A stretch of DNA of 64,000 bases, from contig NC_135009.1 of the NCBI RefSeq assembly GCF_051020985.1, forward strand, positions 15,508,606 to 15,572,605. The letters run 5' to 3'. The stretch is from Nomia melanderi (lineage: Eukaryota; Arthropoda; Insecta; Hymenoptera; Halictidae). The notes beneath the pieces are model-generated. The model had not been told where the DNA came from. It saw only the letters and a program-made list of their open reading frames with translations, and made no database searches. A program made the translations under genes and the position numbers. Below are positions 23,511-34,599 of the stretch, one piece after another (within the stretch, counting starts at the first letter, position 1; each line of letters begins with the position of its first letter).

Positions 23511-23802
23511 GAGCATTCAGTATGATTGCTACTTAATAGAGCTACCGACCGTTTCTTCAGACATTCATTATAGTATTCAAGTCAAAGCTTCGAATATTCA
23601 ATGCTTTTAAGGTATTAATAACCGCGAAACAAACAAATCGAAACCAGTCATTTTGATGGATATAGTTCTAGTGTTAATCCCTGTGAAAATTCTAGCAATA
23701 GATTATCTTCAGTTTCTTCAGACACTCGTTATGTTACTGAAATGAATCTATTGATTTTCGAACTTATTTCGAGTACTGAGTATGGTAGTTCTACTGTTAA
23801 AT
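23511..23802. mobile_element. Two degenerate family E copies in tandem
   Basis: The first ends GTTCTAGTGTTAA at about 23676 after ACCAGTCATTTTGATGG. The second ends GGTAGTTCTACTGTTAA at about 23801. Both carry the TTTCTTCAGACAYTCRTTAT core in reverse orientation. Confidence 0.55.
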
Positions 23803-24610
23803 CAACATACTCATATTTAGCAGGATACTATGTTGATTACTCGCGAAAGAACACCAAAACTGCGCTACATAGAATCTATCGATGACAGCGAAAGAGAAAT
23901 GCACGTCAATCCAACAATAGAATCAAATCTTTCGGATTCGGAGTTCGCAATATTCCGCTCGCCGGAAGAGTCCCAAAATAATCGTTCCTCGCGCAGCTTC
24001 GACCTCGACCGTGCCTCGCGATAAATCAGAGCAACCGCGCGAGCGCGCGCGCGCCGTTCGACCGGCGATTCCAGCGGCGGAGTTTATCTACCGTGCAACG
24101 GAAGATGTAAACGTTACGCAACGCTCGAGGAATATATTCTTCCCGAGGCCGACCTCTCCCCGCGGCGCGTCGTTTCGCTCTCCGCTTCTCAGCGGCTCGG
24201 TCAACGTCGCCGGGAAATCGAAGTTTCCCTCGCCGCGGGACGCGGAGACGCGGATTTCCGTTGAAATTTACGGCTGTCCCGGGGAGCGCTGGAAATGACA
24301 ACAACGCGACGGTTTTTAATGGACGCCGGCGCGCGCGGTTAATACCGGAGCGAGCGTTTCCCCAGGTGAAACGGCCGGGCGCACGCGGCGGCCAGGAAAG
24401 TCTCCGGGAAAAAGGCATTATCTGAAAGAGGAATCGACGCGGAGCTCGAAATAGCGACTCGGGGAGCCGCGCCGTTTCGGGAGGCGAATTCTCGTCCTCG
24501 GGAGAATGAAAAGCGGAAGACGCTTCGGAGTTTCGCGGGGTAGTTGATTCTCCGATCACGAACTCTCCGCGTTGCGTTTCATTTAAGAGAGTGTTGACAA
24601 TTCCATGCTG
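23803..24610. other. GC-rich block, no gene recognised
   Basis: CpG-rich from about 23950. A 227-codon minus-strand frame (24026-24709) runs into the C element to its right, which argues against it being a gene. Confidence 0.4.
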
Positions 24611-24717
24611 AAGCTCGAAAAGTCGAATAATTTTAGGGTGTGTTTCCTTAAGATTCATTGAAATATTTAATATTATAACTGCTGCAATATTGGAGCCTAC
24701 AGAGTTCAAAGGGTTAA
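24611..24717. mobile_element. Family C end fragment
   Basis: About 105 bp matching the CTCTGTAGGCTCC-side half of family C in reverse, ending AGTTCAAAGGGTTAA. The other half is missing. Its TTAA is shared with the next element. Confidence 0.65.
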
Positions 24718-25030
24718 CACACTGTTGACCGGCAATTTTACGCAGAAGCCATCTTACGTCACCGGTTGTTATTTCGTAATTAAATACGATAGTGAGACAA
24801 TCTAAATGAGCTTCGATATACCTTATTTATACGTAATGAATTGAAATGAAACTTTGGACATATATTTTATGTCACTTTGAATATGTTGCTTTCGCAATAT
24901 TCTATGTTGTCGTGCTTATCAAAAATTGAAATAGCTAATGCAAGTGGAGGTACGAGTTAACTCGTGACCGGTGAACAACGTTTGGCAATGAAAGCACCAG
25001 TTAACTCGCGACCGGTCAACAATGTGTTAG
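24714..25030. mobile_element. Family M TTAA element
   Basis: It starts TTAACACACTGTTGACCGG and ends GACCGGTCAACAATGTGTTAG. Inside the right end, a motif TTAACTCGYGACCGGTSAACAA is present twice (about 24957 and 25003). 317 bp, with inverted ends of about 20 bp. Confidence 0.65.
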
Positions 25031-25450
25031 GTAAACATTCGTAAGAATTGATCGTTTGTCGACCATCGACTGCAACGTGCGTCGCGTATGGGGATCCTAC
25101 GGTTTTCGCGATCATTTCCGTAGCGTGAGCAGACCCGGAGTTACGTGCTCGCCCGACGTGCACGCGTTCGCGCCGTTATCGCGTCGCGGCTGACCATTTC
25201 CCCTCGCGGCGTCTAATTCCCCTTATTACCGGCTGCAGCCCCTGCCACAGCCCCCTGCCAGCTTTCAGCTCTCCGCGGGACCTGCTGGCTGTTTTATCTT
25301 TATCAGCGAGGGAGCCGTCGCAGTCTGGGTCCTCGGGTTAAGGGGGAAATTGTAAAATCATATTTTTTAATGAATCATAATACCGTGTTCTGTGCAACTT
25401 TAACTCGCGCGTTGAATAGAAGGGAAGTCGAGTCGGTGGGTTCGCGGAAG
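25031..25450. other. GC-rich interval without gene
   Basis: About 25190-25340 is G/C-rich with repeated CCCTGCCA/CCTGCTGG words and a TTTTATCTTTATCAG stretch. I could not tie it to any feature class. Confidence 0.35.
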
Positions 25451-25905
25451 TTTTATATTTCAACAATATAATATTATATAATAAAATATGCCACTACTAC
25501 TACGTGGTAGAATTCTATTTAAAAAATATGATATTATAGAATAAAATATACTACTGCTACTACTACGTGGTAGAATTATATTTCAAAAATATAATACTAT
25601 ACAATAAAATATACTACTACTACTGCTACTACTACTACTACTACTACTGCTACTACTACGTGGTAGAATTATATTTCAAAAATATAGTACTATACAATAA
25701 AATATACTACTACTATTGCTACTACTACTACTACTACTATTACTACTACTACTACTATTACTACTACTATTACTACTACTACTATTACTACTATTACTAC
25801 TACTACTACTACTACTACTACGTGGTAGAATTATATTTCAAAAATATAATATTACATGATAAAATATACTACTACTACTACGTGGTGGAATTATATTTAA
25901 GTCGT
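25451..25905. repeat. Compound TAC microsatellite / minisatellite
   Basis: Runs of (TAC)n of varied length alternate at least five times with a conserved spacer containing GTGGTAGAATTATATTT, then AAAAATATAAT, then AATAAAATA. The longest run (about 25700-25820) has scattered TAT interruptions. On the plus strand it reads as poly-Tyr, but this is repeat sequence. Confidence 0.85.
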
Positions 25906-26085
25906 AACTTAGAGAGTATGTCTGAAAAAGAGTGGTAAGAGAGTGGCGAGGGAGAGTCGTGTGTTGGCCTCCGTAGCATTGAGTTGTATTTTTACGTGTT
26001 GTTTCCATATTTCGTTAAATACATATATATTTATTCCTAATTCTCGACTCAAGATCCACTCTTCCGGTATCTACAATAACAGCAC
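25906..26085. repeat. Dispersed repeat N, copy 1
   Basis: The stretch from GAGAGTCGTGTGTTGGCCT to about GATCCACTCTTCCGGTATC matches the reverse complement of about 44545-44690. It includes AAATACATATATATTTATTCC. It directly abuts the TAC minisatellite. Confidence 0.55.
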
Positions 26086-27017
26086 AAGTTCAGCCGCGCG
26101 AAACAGTAAACCAAGAAGTTTCAAACTCCAGTTCGTTTACACGTGACGCTATCAGCGCGCCGATATCCCTCTTCAAAAGCCGAGGGAATATCGTTCGAGA
26201 ATCACGGGCGAACGATCGACAGGCGAGCGAGGCAAAGGCGTGGGTCGGACGGGGGCGGAGGGTGGCGGTCGAGTCCGACGCAGGATCCACCATAATTAAT
26301 GGCAGTTAAGTTGAGCAGTGCGCCAGTAGCCCGCGTCAGCTGCACCGGTGCGAGACGCGCCTCGCCTGTCGGCGGAGAGCCTGCTCGAACAATACGGGGG
26401 GGTTGCGCGAGCCCGGCCGAGCGACTTTGCCGGGCGTTTCACGGCTCGAGCGGATTTCGCGCGAGGGATCCCCCCGCCGGCGTTCGGAAAACAGGGGGAA
26501 AAAGGGAACCGAGAGCCGGAGCGGCGGGCATGAAATTTCCGCGGCTGAAAAAGCAGAGATACGAGGGGCGAGGGTTGTTAAGCCAACTGCCGGGGAGTAG
26601 TCCCTTTGCGGGGCTTTCATTATATCGCCTCTTCTTCGAAGCCATCCCACGTTTATTAAACGTTTCGCGCTCAGCGTTTCTTTGACGCCGCGCCCGGAGG
26701 AAACCCGCGGCGAACGCATGAACGTGTACCGGTTTAATATTTGGAAATAAGGGGCGCGCCGTGCCTCGAAGAATTCGGCGTGTTAGCTCGCGGGATCAGA
26801 ATGGCACTTCCAATTTTCCCTCGGTCAGGCGTATGAAAATTTCCAGACGCCGCCGCTTCGTGGCCCCCTGAGCAACTTCGGCGGGGTTGGGGGAACGGGT
26901 TCGATACGGTTCGTACGTGATTCATGTGAAAGTGAGAATTATTTTGGTTTGTACATTGTGAAGGTGTTGCTTGTAGACAGTATTGATGCGATTCTTTCGT
27001 ATGTTTGATATCTAGTT
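26086..27017. other. GC-rich block, no gene recognised
   Basis: CpG-rich. Frames of 127-128 codons face each other on opposite strands (26299-26719), a mirror effect of codon-phase-matched GC-rich DNA. No domains seen. Confidence 0.4.
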
Positions 27018-27251
27018 TTAACTATATGCGCTTGAAAATTTCCTATTGGAAATATTCAACGTTCTTTGGTGAAATATAGACGACGTTATTTGATACCGAT
27101 CAGTGAGTAAGTAAATCGAGAAACGAAGCTGTTTTATTCCAATATTTCATATGTAAATGCATTATACAAAGCTTAATGTTATATATGACCTTATAAGTTT
27201 ATTATATCGAATCAAGTTACTGTGAGTCACCTCTCGAGTGCAAAGGGTTAA
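27018..27251. mobile_element. Family A (short type) element, first of a three-element chain
   Basis: The left end TTAACTATATGCGCTTGAAAA is decayed. The right end reads CTCTCGAGTGCAAAGGGTTAA. Its TTAA at 27248 is the left end of E2. Confidence 0.75.
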
Positions 27252-27463
27252 CACTAGATTTACGGGAATTTATTCTACACTGTATTCTATTGTTCTTAGA
27301 GGACTACGTGTTCGTTTCTATGAATCGCGAGAATTATAGCTAGAAAACCAGAGTGCAACGCGTATCCCCATAATCGCACGAATCAAGATCGACTTAAACT
27401 ATTACTAAACAATGTTTAAAGAATTCAATATCCGTCGAATTGACTCCATAAACCTAGTGTTGA
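27248..27463. mobile_element. Family E2 element, middle of the chain
   Basis: It starts TTAACACTAGATTTACGGG and ends CCATAAACCTAGTGTTGA, 216 bp. The ends resemble family E for eleven bases and then diverge, so I treat it as a separate family. Confidence 0.65.
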
Positions 27464-27699
27464 CCCTTTGAACTCTGTCGGCTCCGATATTGCACCAGGA
27501 ATAATACTAGATATTTTAATGAGTCTTAACGAAACTACCCTAAAATTATTCGTTTCTCCACACATCCAAATTTTGCATTGAGAAGGAAAATAAAAGATGG
27601 AAGAAATGTTGTAGCATTTCTAATTTTCGCTAGGGATACTATAAAACTTAGTTGCAGTTCCTGATAGATTACAAAACCATCTGGAGTGCTAAGGGTTCA
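27460..27699. mobile_element. Family C element, last of the chain
   Basis: It starts TTGACCCTTTGAACTCTG and ends GGAGTGCTAAGGGTTCA. It is 240 bp and nearly full length, with the ACTACCCTAAAATTATTCG core. Both terminal TTAA copies have one substitution. Confidence 0.75.
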
Positions 27700-29426
27700 G
27701 ACGAGAAATAAAGCCGAAACCAGTCGTTTCGGCGAGAAGATCGGAGAAAATTCGGTAACTTCAATACCGAGGCAAATCCGGTGGAGTTTTCGGGTTCCGT
27801 CGACGGGCGACCGCACGGTGCGCTGGTTTCGCGTTAACGAGGGTAATAGCTCGTCGCTGCCCGAGAATTTTCCGTGGGACGTTCCCGAGGAGAATCCTGG
27901 AAAAATCCCGTGTCAAGATCTAAGCGGATCTTCGGCCAGGAACAGCTACAATTTCCCGAGTCGCTGTCGCGATTTAAGTGGGTTAGCCGGAGTCGGAGAT
28001 GGAACCGTGGTGGAATACAACTGATTAAGGGGAACGAGTGCCTGAAGATTTTAATTAGGATAACCTCGGTGCCGGTGGCACATTCTGAATTTTGCATTAC
28101 CCTCGACCGTCCGAGGTCGCCGCCGTCCGAAGAACCGCTCGCGGATAAAGCTGGCACGCCCCTCCGCGCCTCGGTTTGAACGCGGAACGGAGTTACCTTG
28201 TTTAAGGGCGGTTTGAACAATGACACAGACTTCCGGTCAGGATGAGTTCTTCATTTTACAAGACCGACGCGTTCGCGACTATCGGAAGTTCCCGTGTTTC
28301 GACTCTCTCGATGCTTTCACCCGCCGAAAAAGATGTCTTCCCGCTTTTCCGCTCCTTAGCGCGTTAAGTGCCCAGCCCGACTCGCTTGGCGTTCTCAGGC
28401 CCAGACGCGGCCGTCCACTGACGGACGAGCCGACGTATCGGAGGACCAGAGTTTTCTCAATGTTATAATAATTCCAGAATATTAGGTTCAAAGGTGGCGA
28501 AGAATTTAACACAGAAAGTTAGCACCTTCTGCAGTGAATGTAAAAGCAAACCGCACCTCTGTTTACCCTGTTTTGATAAACTATTGTTATGAATAGTATG
28601 AACTACAACGTGTTAAAATGGAAGGTCCGCGCCCTGTTCCTTTTCAGGGAAATCCCCGGCGTCGCCGGTTTTCCGAGGCCCGATCGTAGTCGCCAAAAGC
28701 GAGAGGGGGTGAGCGCGATCGTGTCCCTTCCGCTTTTCACCGTCGCGAGGGCTCCAAATGCTCGGGCCCCGGTTTGTGGCGGTGCCTAACGGAACACGGT
28801 TCCCGCAGGTTCTCTCACACTCGAAAAATCGGGCGAATTCTGATCGGAACACGCGTAATTCCGGCCGGTGTCTCGACGATCGCGTAACCCGGGCGAAATA
28901 ATTATGCAAATTACGCGGCGTGTCGCGCGTTCCCGTTGTTACACCTGTTTAAAGATCCAATTACCGCGTGTTAACAGGCCACGTCGAGTGTTAAAGTAAT
29001 TGCCGTTGCGACAACACGCGCGCCGCTGCTCGACGCGGGCCTGGAGAGGATCCGAGTGCCTGGGAATTATGATTTCTTCGCGCGACGGGAACCCGCGCGT
29101 TTGTTCGGCGTTAAGCGAGATGAAAAATCGAGACTTCGACACGCTTACCCGGTGACCGAGCGAACGAGAGCGTTCGAGGCTGGTGCAGTTGTAATCCTGT
29201 GCCTTCCTTTGAAAGAACTATTGTGAATATTGTTGGTGCTTGAAAAAGGAGTATATTTATCGAAGCGAGTCTCCGTGAGAATAATTGAATAGATCTTTGT
29301 ACAAGGTTCGACTGACGACAGTTGAAAATATAGATTCGACGATTCGATGGAACGAAACATTGTTCTTAAGATTTATTCTTCCAATATCCAAACCAATTTG
29401 TCAACGATAGAATAAACTGTGGAAAA
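27700..29426. other. GC-rich block, no gene recognised
   Basis: The longest frames are 130, 112 and 101 codons (27686-28226) on opposing strands, without domains. An AT-rich dip occurs at 28480-28620. Nothing further could be supported. Confidence 0.4.
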
Positions 29427-29644
29427 TTAATATTTCTACCGAGCTGTTGATAGACACGAATTTTCGACTTAGAATTTTCCAACCTTAGTCGTGATTTCTG
29501 AACCTTCGACTTTGTATCGATTGTAACGCTAGCTGCAGGAAATGTTCAAAATTCAATTGGGGAAAAATCATTAAACTGAGAAAGGAATTTTAAGTTAAAA
29601 TTTCAGAAAATGCCTTTCGACACTGTCGGTAGAAATAGTGTTAA
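29427..29644. mobile_element. Family O TTAA element
   Basis: It starts TTAATATTTCTACCGAGC and ends GTCGGTAGAAATAGTGTTAA, 218 bp with inverted ends. It shares its right TTAA with the G element that follows. Confidence 0.6.
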
Positions 29645-29885
29645 CACGTTGCGTACTGGCAACGAGAAGTCTCGTTTTCATATGAAGACACTTAGCTATG
29701 CAATTTTTCCAATTACTACAGTACTTAGAAAAACATGAGATTTCATTCAAATTGATTGTCTATTTAAAATACATTACATAACAATATATCTGAGTTTTCG
29801 TACGTGCAGCAATATGATTTCTCACTGAAAATCTCCAACTGAACAATTCAGTTTCCTGGAAAGTAGCCGGTCCGCGATGCATTAA
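29641..29885. mobile_element. Family G element, intact length
   Basis: It starts TTAACACGTTGCGTACTGG, followed by the hairpin-like AACGAGAAGTCTCGTT, and ends GTCCGCGATGCATTAA, 245 bp. It preserves the uninterrupted internal CTATTTAAAATACATTAC. Confidence 0.8.
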
Positions 29886-30360
29886 GAACAGGCGTTCGCG
29901 AAGGATCGACTCGCGGCGCGGTCAGAGGTCACCGACACTGCGGCCGACCGCTCGCAGCGAAAGAAACGAATGGACTTAACCGGCGGCGATATATACGATG
30001 CGGCGACAGGACCGCAGCGGCTGACGAGCCCCGGATTTCTATTGGACACCGGTCACGCGGAACCGGACCCGCAAAAATCGGCATCGGAAGCACGGCTCGG
30101 CGAAGCGTTCGCTGTTTGCCAACGTCCCGTTCGTTTGTTTTCGGGTTGCGGCGAGGCATTCGGATAACCCCGGTTACCGCTAGTCACTGCCAATCATTCC
30201 GAGCTGTTTGCTCGCCGGTTCTCCGCCCGCGGAACCGCCGCGATCGAAGAGGTCGGGCCGCCTGGAGAACCTCTCGCGGACACCTCGTTCCTTGGCCAAG
30301 ATTTTCGCGTTTCGTCAACTAAATAAATAGTTCCACTAGATCACTATACAATTTCCCAAG
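29886..30360. other. GC-rich interval, no gene
   Basis: CpG-rich with frames of at most 76 codons. It ends where the duplicated flank CTCGAAGGAACCATTAAAAT begins. Confidence 0.4.
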
Positions 30361-30651
30361 CGTTCTCGAAGGAACCATTAAAATCATGGAATCATCAGGG
30401 TTACCAAAGACTTCTCACGAGCTTCAATTTGCTAGCACTAGAACTACGTACCACTCAAAATGGTTTCAGTTCTTCTGTTTCGCAATTATTGATATCTTCG
30501 AAGCATTGAATATTCGAAATGATTTTGAAAATAAATAGTTTCACTAGAGTACTAGAATGAATCTCTGAAGAAACTGAAAATAATCTATTGTTAGAATTTT
30601 TATGGGAACTGCATATTAATCGTATTAAATGCTCGGCAGTTCTAGCGTTAA
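30361..30651. mobile_element. Family E element with duplicated flank (second copy)
   Basis: Flank from about 30365; element from about 30431 (CTAGCACTAGAACTACG) to TTCTAGCGTTAA at 30651. It is the same block as 21917-22231. Here the right TTAA joins repeat L directly, giving the empty site for the A insertion seen at 14879. Confidence 0.75.
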
Positions 30652-30779
30652 TAATTTCTCGGAGAAGCATTTGTCTTTCTAATCATTGCGAAAAGAAGAT
30701 ATCAGGAATGTATCATTCTGCCCCGTCTGATGTGTTTAGAAAGACACTTGAACGTCCAACCGACGTCCAGTTGCCTTAA
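30648..30779. repeat. Dispersed repeat L, second copy
   Basis: It matches 15069-15195. It ends GTTGCCTTAA, whose TTAA is also the left end of the family I element. Confidence 0.7.
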
Positions 30780-31041
30780 CCCTTTCGCGACGGGTGCCGT
30801 GTATATACGGCAGTCGTTTATTACTTCACAGCGGCTGACGCCGTATAGATACGGCAGTCGCTTATTGGTTTTCTTACATTATTATTTTATTTCAACAGCG
30901 AACTCGAAATAAAGCTATAAATACATTGGCGGCGAAGTATGGTTCACTCGCGCTTTCGCGAAAAGTGGCAAAGTACGGTCAGTCGCGCCGTCGCGAAAAG
31001 TGGCGAAGAATGGCAGAGGTGCGCCCTCGCGAAAGGGTTAA
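30776..31041. mobile_element. Family I TTAA element
   Basis: It starts TTAACCCTTTCGCGACGG and ends CCTCGCGAAAGGGTTAA, 266 bp. Inside the left end, a motif GCCGTRTAKATACGGCAGTCG occurs twice (a perfect ATACGGC/GCCGTAT-type hairpin). Near the right end, TCGCGAAAAGTGGC occurs twice. A right-end fragment of the same family lies at 31455-31523. Confidence 0.75.
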
Positions 31042-31834
31042 GTGCCGTCCGCCGCGTTCCCCTGTTCCACCGGGGTTATATACCCGGTCCAAGACAGAGA
31101 ACCGCGGATGGACAAGTCGATCGGAAACTTTCCAGCGCGAGTGGTTAATCCGTTCGCCTCGGAAACTGCCCCGGAGAAACGCTCGCCGAGATTGTTGCCG
31201 GGACAAAGATCGCAATCTTCCAGTTTTTCCTGGCCGTTCGTCGCGCTGACGCTTTCCGCTCATTGTATTTTCCAGAGAGCTGCGAGTAATTCATCGGAGG
31301 AAGGAAGTCGATCGTCGATTGTCGCGCGCTGCTCAGGGACTTCGTTTTGGAGACGTTTATCGCTCGCTTTCGAGTGTTCGTTTCGAGGTGGATATTCGTT
31401 TCAACTTCGGAGATCGGAGATTTGGGAGTGATTATTATTATAAGGATTCTTAGTCTATCGTTTAGTCGCGCTGTTGCGAAAAGCAGCGAAGAATGGCACA
31501 GGTGCGCCGTCGCGAAAGGGTTAAAGCGTTAATTTGCCGAATAAAGGGTGTTCCGGGTCTCGAATCGCGGCGAAATCGACGCGCGTCTGGCGCGCGCGCT
31601 TCCAATTCCGCGGCGGGGACGTTCGGTCGTCCATTTGCGCGGCGCGGCTCCCCGGAGACAACGGCGAGCATGAAAAATGAAGTGGATGGCATTTACGGGC
31701 GTCCCGCGATTTATGGTCGCGTCGTACGGCCGCATATATCGCGTCTCCGAGAGGACGCCGGCCGGTTCTCTTCCCTTTTTTTTTTATCGCGTCGCTCCGC
31801 TCTTAAATAATCGAGTTTGGTTAGCTTCGCGCGC
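31042..31834. other. GC-rich interval with an I-family end fragment
   Basis: CpG-rich. The only repeat seen is the I right end at about 31455-31523 (GCGCCGTCGCGAAAGGGTTAA). Frames up to 129 codons lack domains. Confidence 0.45.
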
Positions 31835-32139
31835 TGTATTTTTCTTTTCTCGTGGCCGCTGGCTGGCCCTTAACGCTCCAGTGGCAAGCGTGAAATGCTG
31901 CGAGTGAAAAAGTATGGCCATCCTCGCGCGCTCGCAGTCGACGAACTTTCGCTGCAATTATTCGTCGCGCCGTAATCACACCGCGCACAACTTCAGTGCT
32001 CCTCGAACGAACGAATGATCGAAGAGTCAGCCCTTTAGCTTCTGAAACACTGAAAACCTTCGGAAAATAAGTTCCGCCTTAACTTCCGTCTTAGAACTCT
32101 AATACCGAACGTAACTAAACGTACTGAACTCTGAAACAC
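31835..32139. repeat. 300-bp direct duplicate, copy 1
   Basis: From GTATTTTTCTTTTCTCG to about CTCTGAAACAC it matches 45095-45389 with very few substitutions. There are several 2-4 base gaps at CG/CTG-rich spots (for example CTCGCGCGCTCG against CTCGCGCTCG). The right edge is exactly where a family A element begins. Confidence 0.8.
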
Positions 32140-32566
32140 TTAACCCTTTGAACTCGAGAGGTGACACTCAGTCACCACTTGATTTGATTTACAAAATTAT
32201 AATAAAAAAATTTAATAAATAAAATAATTTTCCTTCTTAATTTATGTATGTTTCCTCGTTAATTAGTTTCGAAGAACATCGTCCATCACCAGTTGATTCG
32301 ATACAAAAATAAATATTCATTTTCCGATGAAATATCAATGACATGTTTTACAACTATCATAAATACCTTGCATAAATTAAGTAACTATTTTATTTCGATG
32401 TTCCATGCGCTGATGCGTAATATAAAAATTTAATATCGAATTCTAAATTTCATCATTTCCACGGGTCGAATGAAACGACTGAAAGGCGCCTCTCGAGTGC
32501 AAAGGGTTGAACTTCGCGCTAAACGTTGAACATTACCATTGAAAAACTTTCGAGTGCAAAGGGTTG
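32140..32566. mobile_element. Composite of family A elements
   Basis: It starts TTAACCCTTTGAACTCGAG with GGTGACACTCAGTCACC, runs as short-type A to about 32300, then continues as long-type A in reverse to GCCTCTCGAGTGCAAAGGGTTGA at 32510. A third A end (TTTCGAGTGCAAAGGGTTG) follows at 32563. Confidence 0.6.
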
Positions 32567-33352
32567 TGTATCGATCATCTATTCAATTCCATTATACCTC
32601 GGCAACTTTGGATCTCGCAAAGTGCATTCCGAGAACACCGATATCCTCGAAGGACAGAACTTCGAATGTCCGAAACGCCGGTGCGAGCTGCACGGCGAAA
32701 ACCCGAGAGCCTTCGCGAGGGGTTGAATCCTCCGCCGATTTCCGGGTTCCCCGCGGCAAGAGGGCGCAACGGGGGGTTGGTCGGCAACCGGTCGCGCTCT
32801 CTTTCGCGTGCTGCCCGGTACAAATTACGTCGCGCGATAAAGAATGTAATTTAAGGCCGCGATAATGCGAGCCGTACCGCGGGTTGTTCGCCGGTAATTA
32901 GTCCGCCAGCGCCGCCAGCCGAGTCGACCACTTAACGCGGCGGACTCTATTAATTCGCGGCGCGAAAGTAAATCGTTTCCAGGTCGCCGCTCCGATACGC
33001 CCCCCGATGTTTCGCGTTGCTTCCGGAGCCGGCCGATATTCCTCCCCGGGGAGAACGGGCCGCGCCGCACGGAAAAGCGCATGATAAACGACGAGTTAGT
33101 TCTTTATGGGGCGCGGGGGGATTTATGGGGATGCTCGAGATGGATACGTCCGCCAGCCACCGTCACGTCCTTGCCTAACGCGTTATTTACTCCTTTTTCA
33201 CGCCGCGCGCACGGCCGGACACTCGGTTCGATCGTCCGCCATGTTTACGCTCCGCGCGGCAATGGCGCGAATTACCCGCCCCGCGATTTCCTGGGAACCG
33301 TGCGACCGTTAGACGCGCAAGACGAGTCGCTCGGTAGCCAATGTGTTCAACG
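32567..33352. other. GC-rich block, no gene recognised
   Basis: Overlapping frames up to 117 codons on both strands, no domains. It closes with a family B-like end, TTCAACGTGTTAA, at about 33347-33356. Confidence 0.4.
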
Positions 33353-34015
33353 TGTTAACCCCTCGAGAGAAGAGCTAAGAATAAATAATATTCTTTGCAG
33401 TTATTCGAGAATTCCCTCGTTTCGTCGTTTGTAACCTATAAATCTTCTTTTTACAGCTCTCTTATATCTCGTGTAATCGTTTCAGAGGAAAAACCGTGAA
33501 TCTTCTTAATTTTCCTTGACTCTGGACTGAACAAGTTATCATTTAACATATTAAGTCGATCGGATATTTCCTAGTATTCTAAATTTTCATGGAACAAATG
33601 CTATTCTTTGCAGTCATTCAAGAATTCTCTCATTTCAACGTTACTTCTACTTCAGAAATCTTTTTACAGCTCTTATATGTCGTGTAATCGTTTCACAAGG
33701 AAAACCATGAATCTTCTCAATTTTCCTCGACTCTACGAACAAGTTCGACAAGTTCGACGAACAATTGATTGAACAATCGACAGACGTGGCATTTAACGTA
33801 TTAAGTCGATCGGATATTTCATAATATTCTAAATTATCATGGAATGAATACTATGCTTTGTAATCATTCAAGAATTCCCTCGTTTCGTCATTTGTTCTAA
33901 GCTATAAATCTTCTTTTTACAGCTCTCTCGTATCTCGTGTAATCGTCTCACAAGGAAAACCATGAATCTTCTCAATTTTCCTCGACTCTACGAACAAGTT
34001 CGACAAGTTCCATGA
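33353..34015. repeat. Tandem repeat, three copies of about 213-250 bp
   Basis: The shared words TTCTTTGCAG (33391, 33604; TGCTTTGTAA at 33854), CTTTTTACAGCTCT and TCGTGTAATCGT recur in the same order in each copy. TTAAGTCGATCGGATATTTC links the copies. The copies have diverged by indels. Confidence 0.75.
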
Positions 34016-34599
34016 ACAGTTGATTCCTAATCGAGCAGCGACTCGTGAATTCGCCGTTTCTCGCGAAATGCGAGACCGTTTGGCCGGCGCGTTGCAACGG
34101 GACGATGAATTCGCCGTCGAGCGTCGGCAACGAGCAATCCGCATCGGCATCGGTAATGGCAACGGTAACCGGAGCCGATAAGGCAGCGAGCCGGCTACGG
34201 TCTCCGCAATGCGGACCGTAGCAATACGTCGCCTGACACAGATAACCATCGTTCTCCGCTCCGGCGCGATTTTAATCTCGACACGGAGTTTAATGAGCTA
34301 TCGCGTCCTGCCCATCTCCGTCCCCAACAGGTGCAAAACTCGGCGAGCCTCGCCGGCGGAATACGAAAACACGATCGCGTAACTACTTCGAGTCCGCGCT
34401 GGTAAATATTGTTCCGGAAAAGCTCGCGTTCCTCGGCGGATCGTGCGATAGTCGCGTATCTGGTAAATAAGCTTTACATCCGGCAGTCGTTCTTTATTTC
34501 TCCTCGAACGTTTAAACAGTATCGTGCATGCCCGTTCTTACCAATTTTTTCTCCCTTTAGCGAACCACTCTTTGGGACGTTTGTATTCTTTAGAGGAAG
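34016..34599. other. GC-rich interval, no gene
   Basis: CpG-rich to 34400 with a CGGTAATGGCAACGGTAACCGG stretch, then AT-rich. A minus-strand frame of 110 codons (33917-34249) begins inside the tandem repeat, so I reject it. Confidence 0.4.

Noticed and set aside
25567..25938. Poly-tyrosine protein
   Set aside because: It is the translation of the (TAC)n minisatellite; spacers and runs vary in number and there is no flanking gene structure.
28895..28915. Octamer ATGCAAAT transcription-factor site (another at about 40077)
   Set aside because: An 8-bp match is expected about twice in 64 kb on both strands; no supporting cluster of sites was seen.
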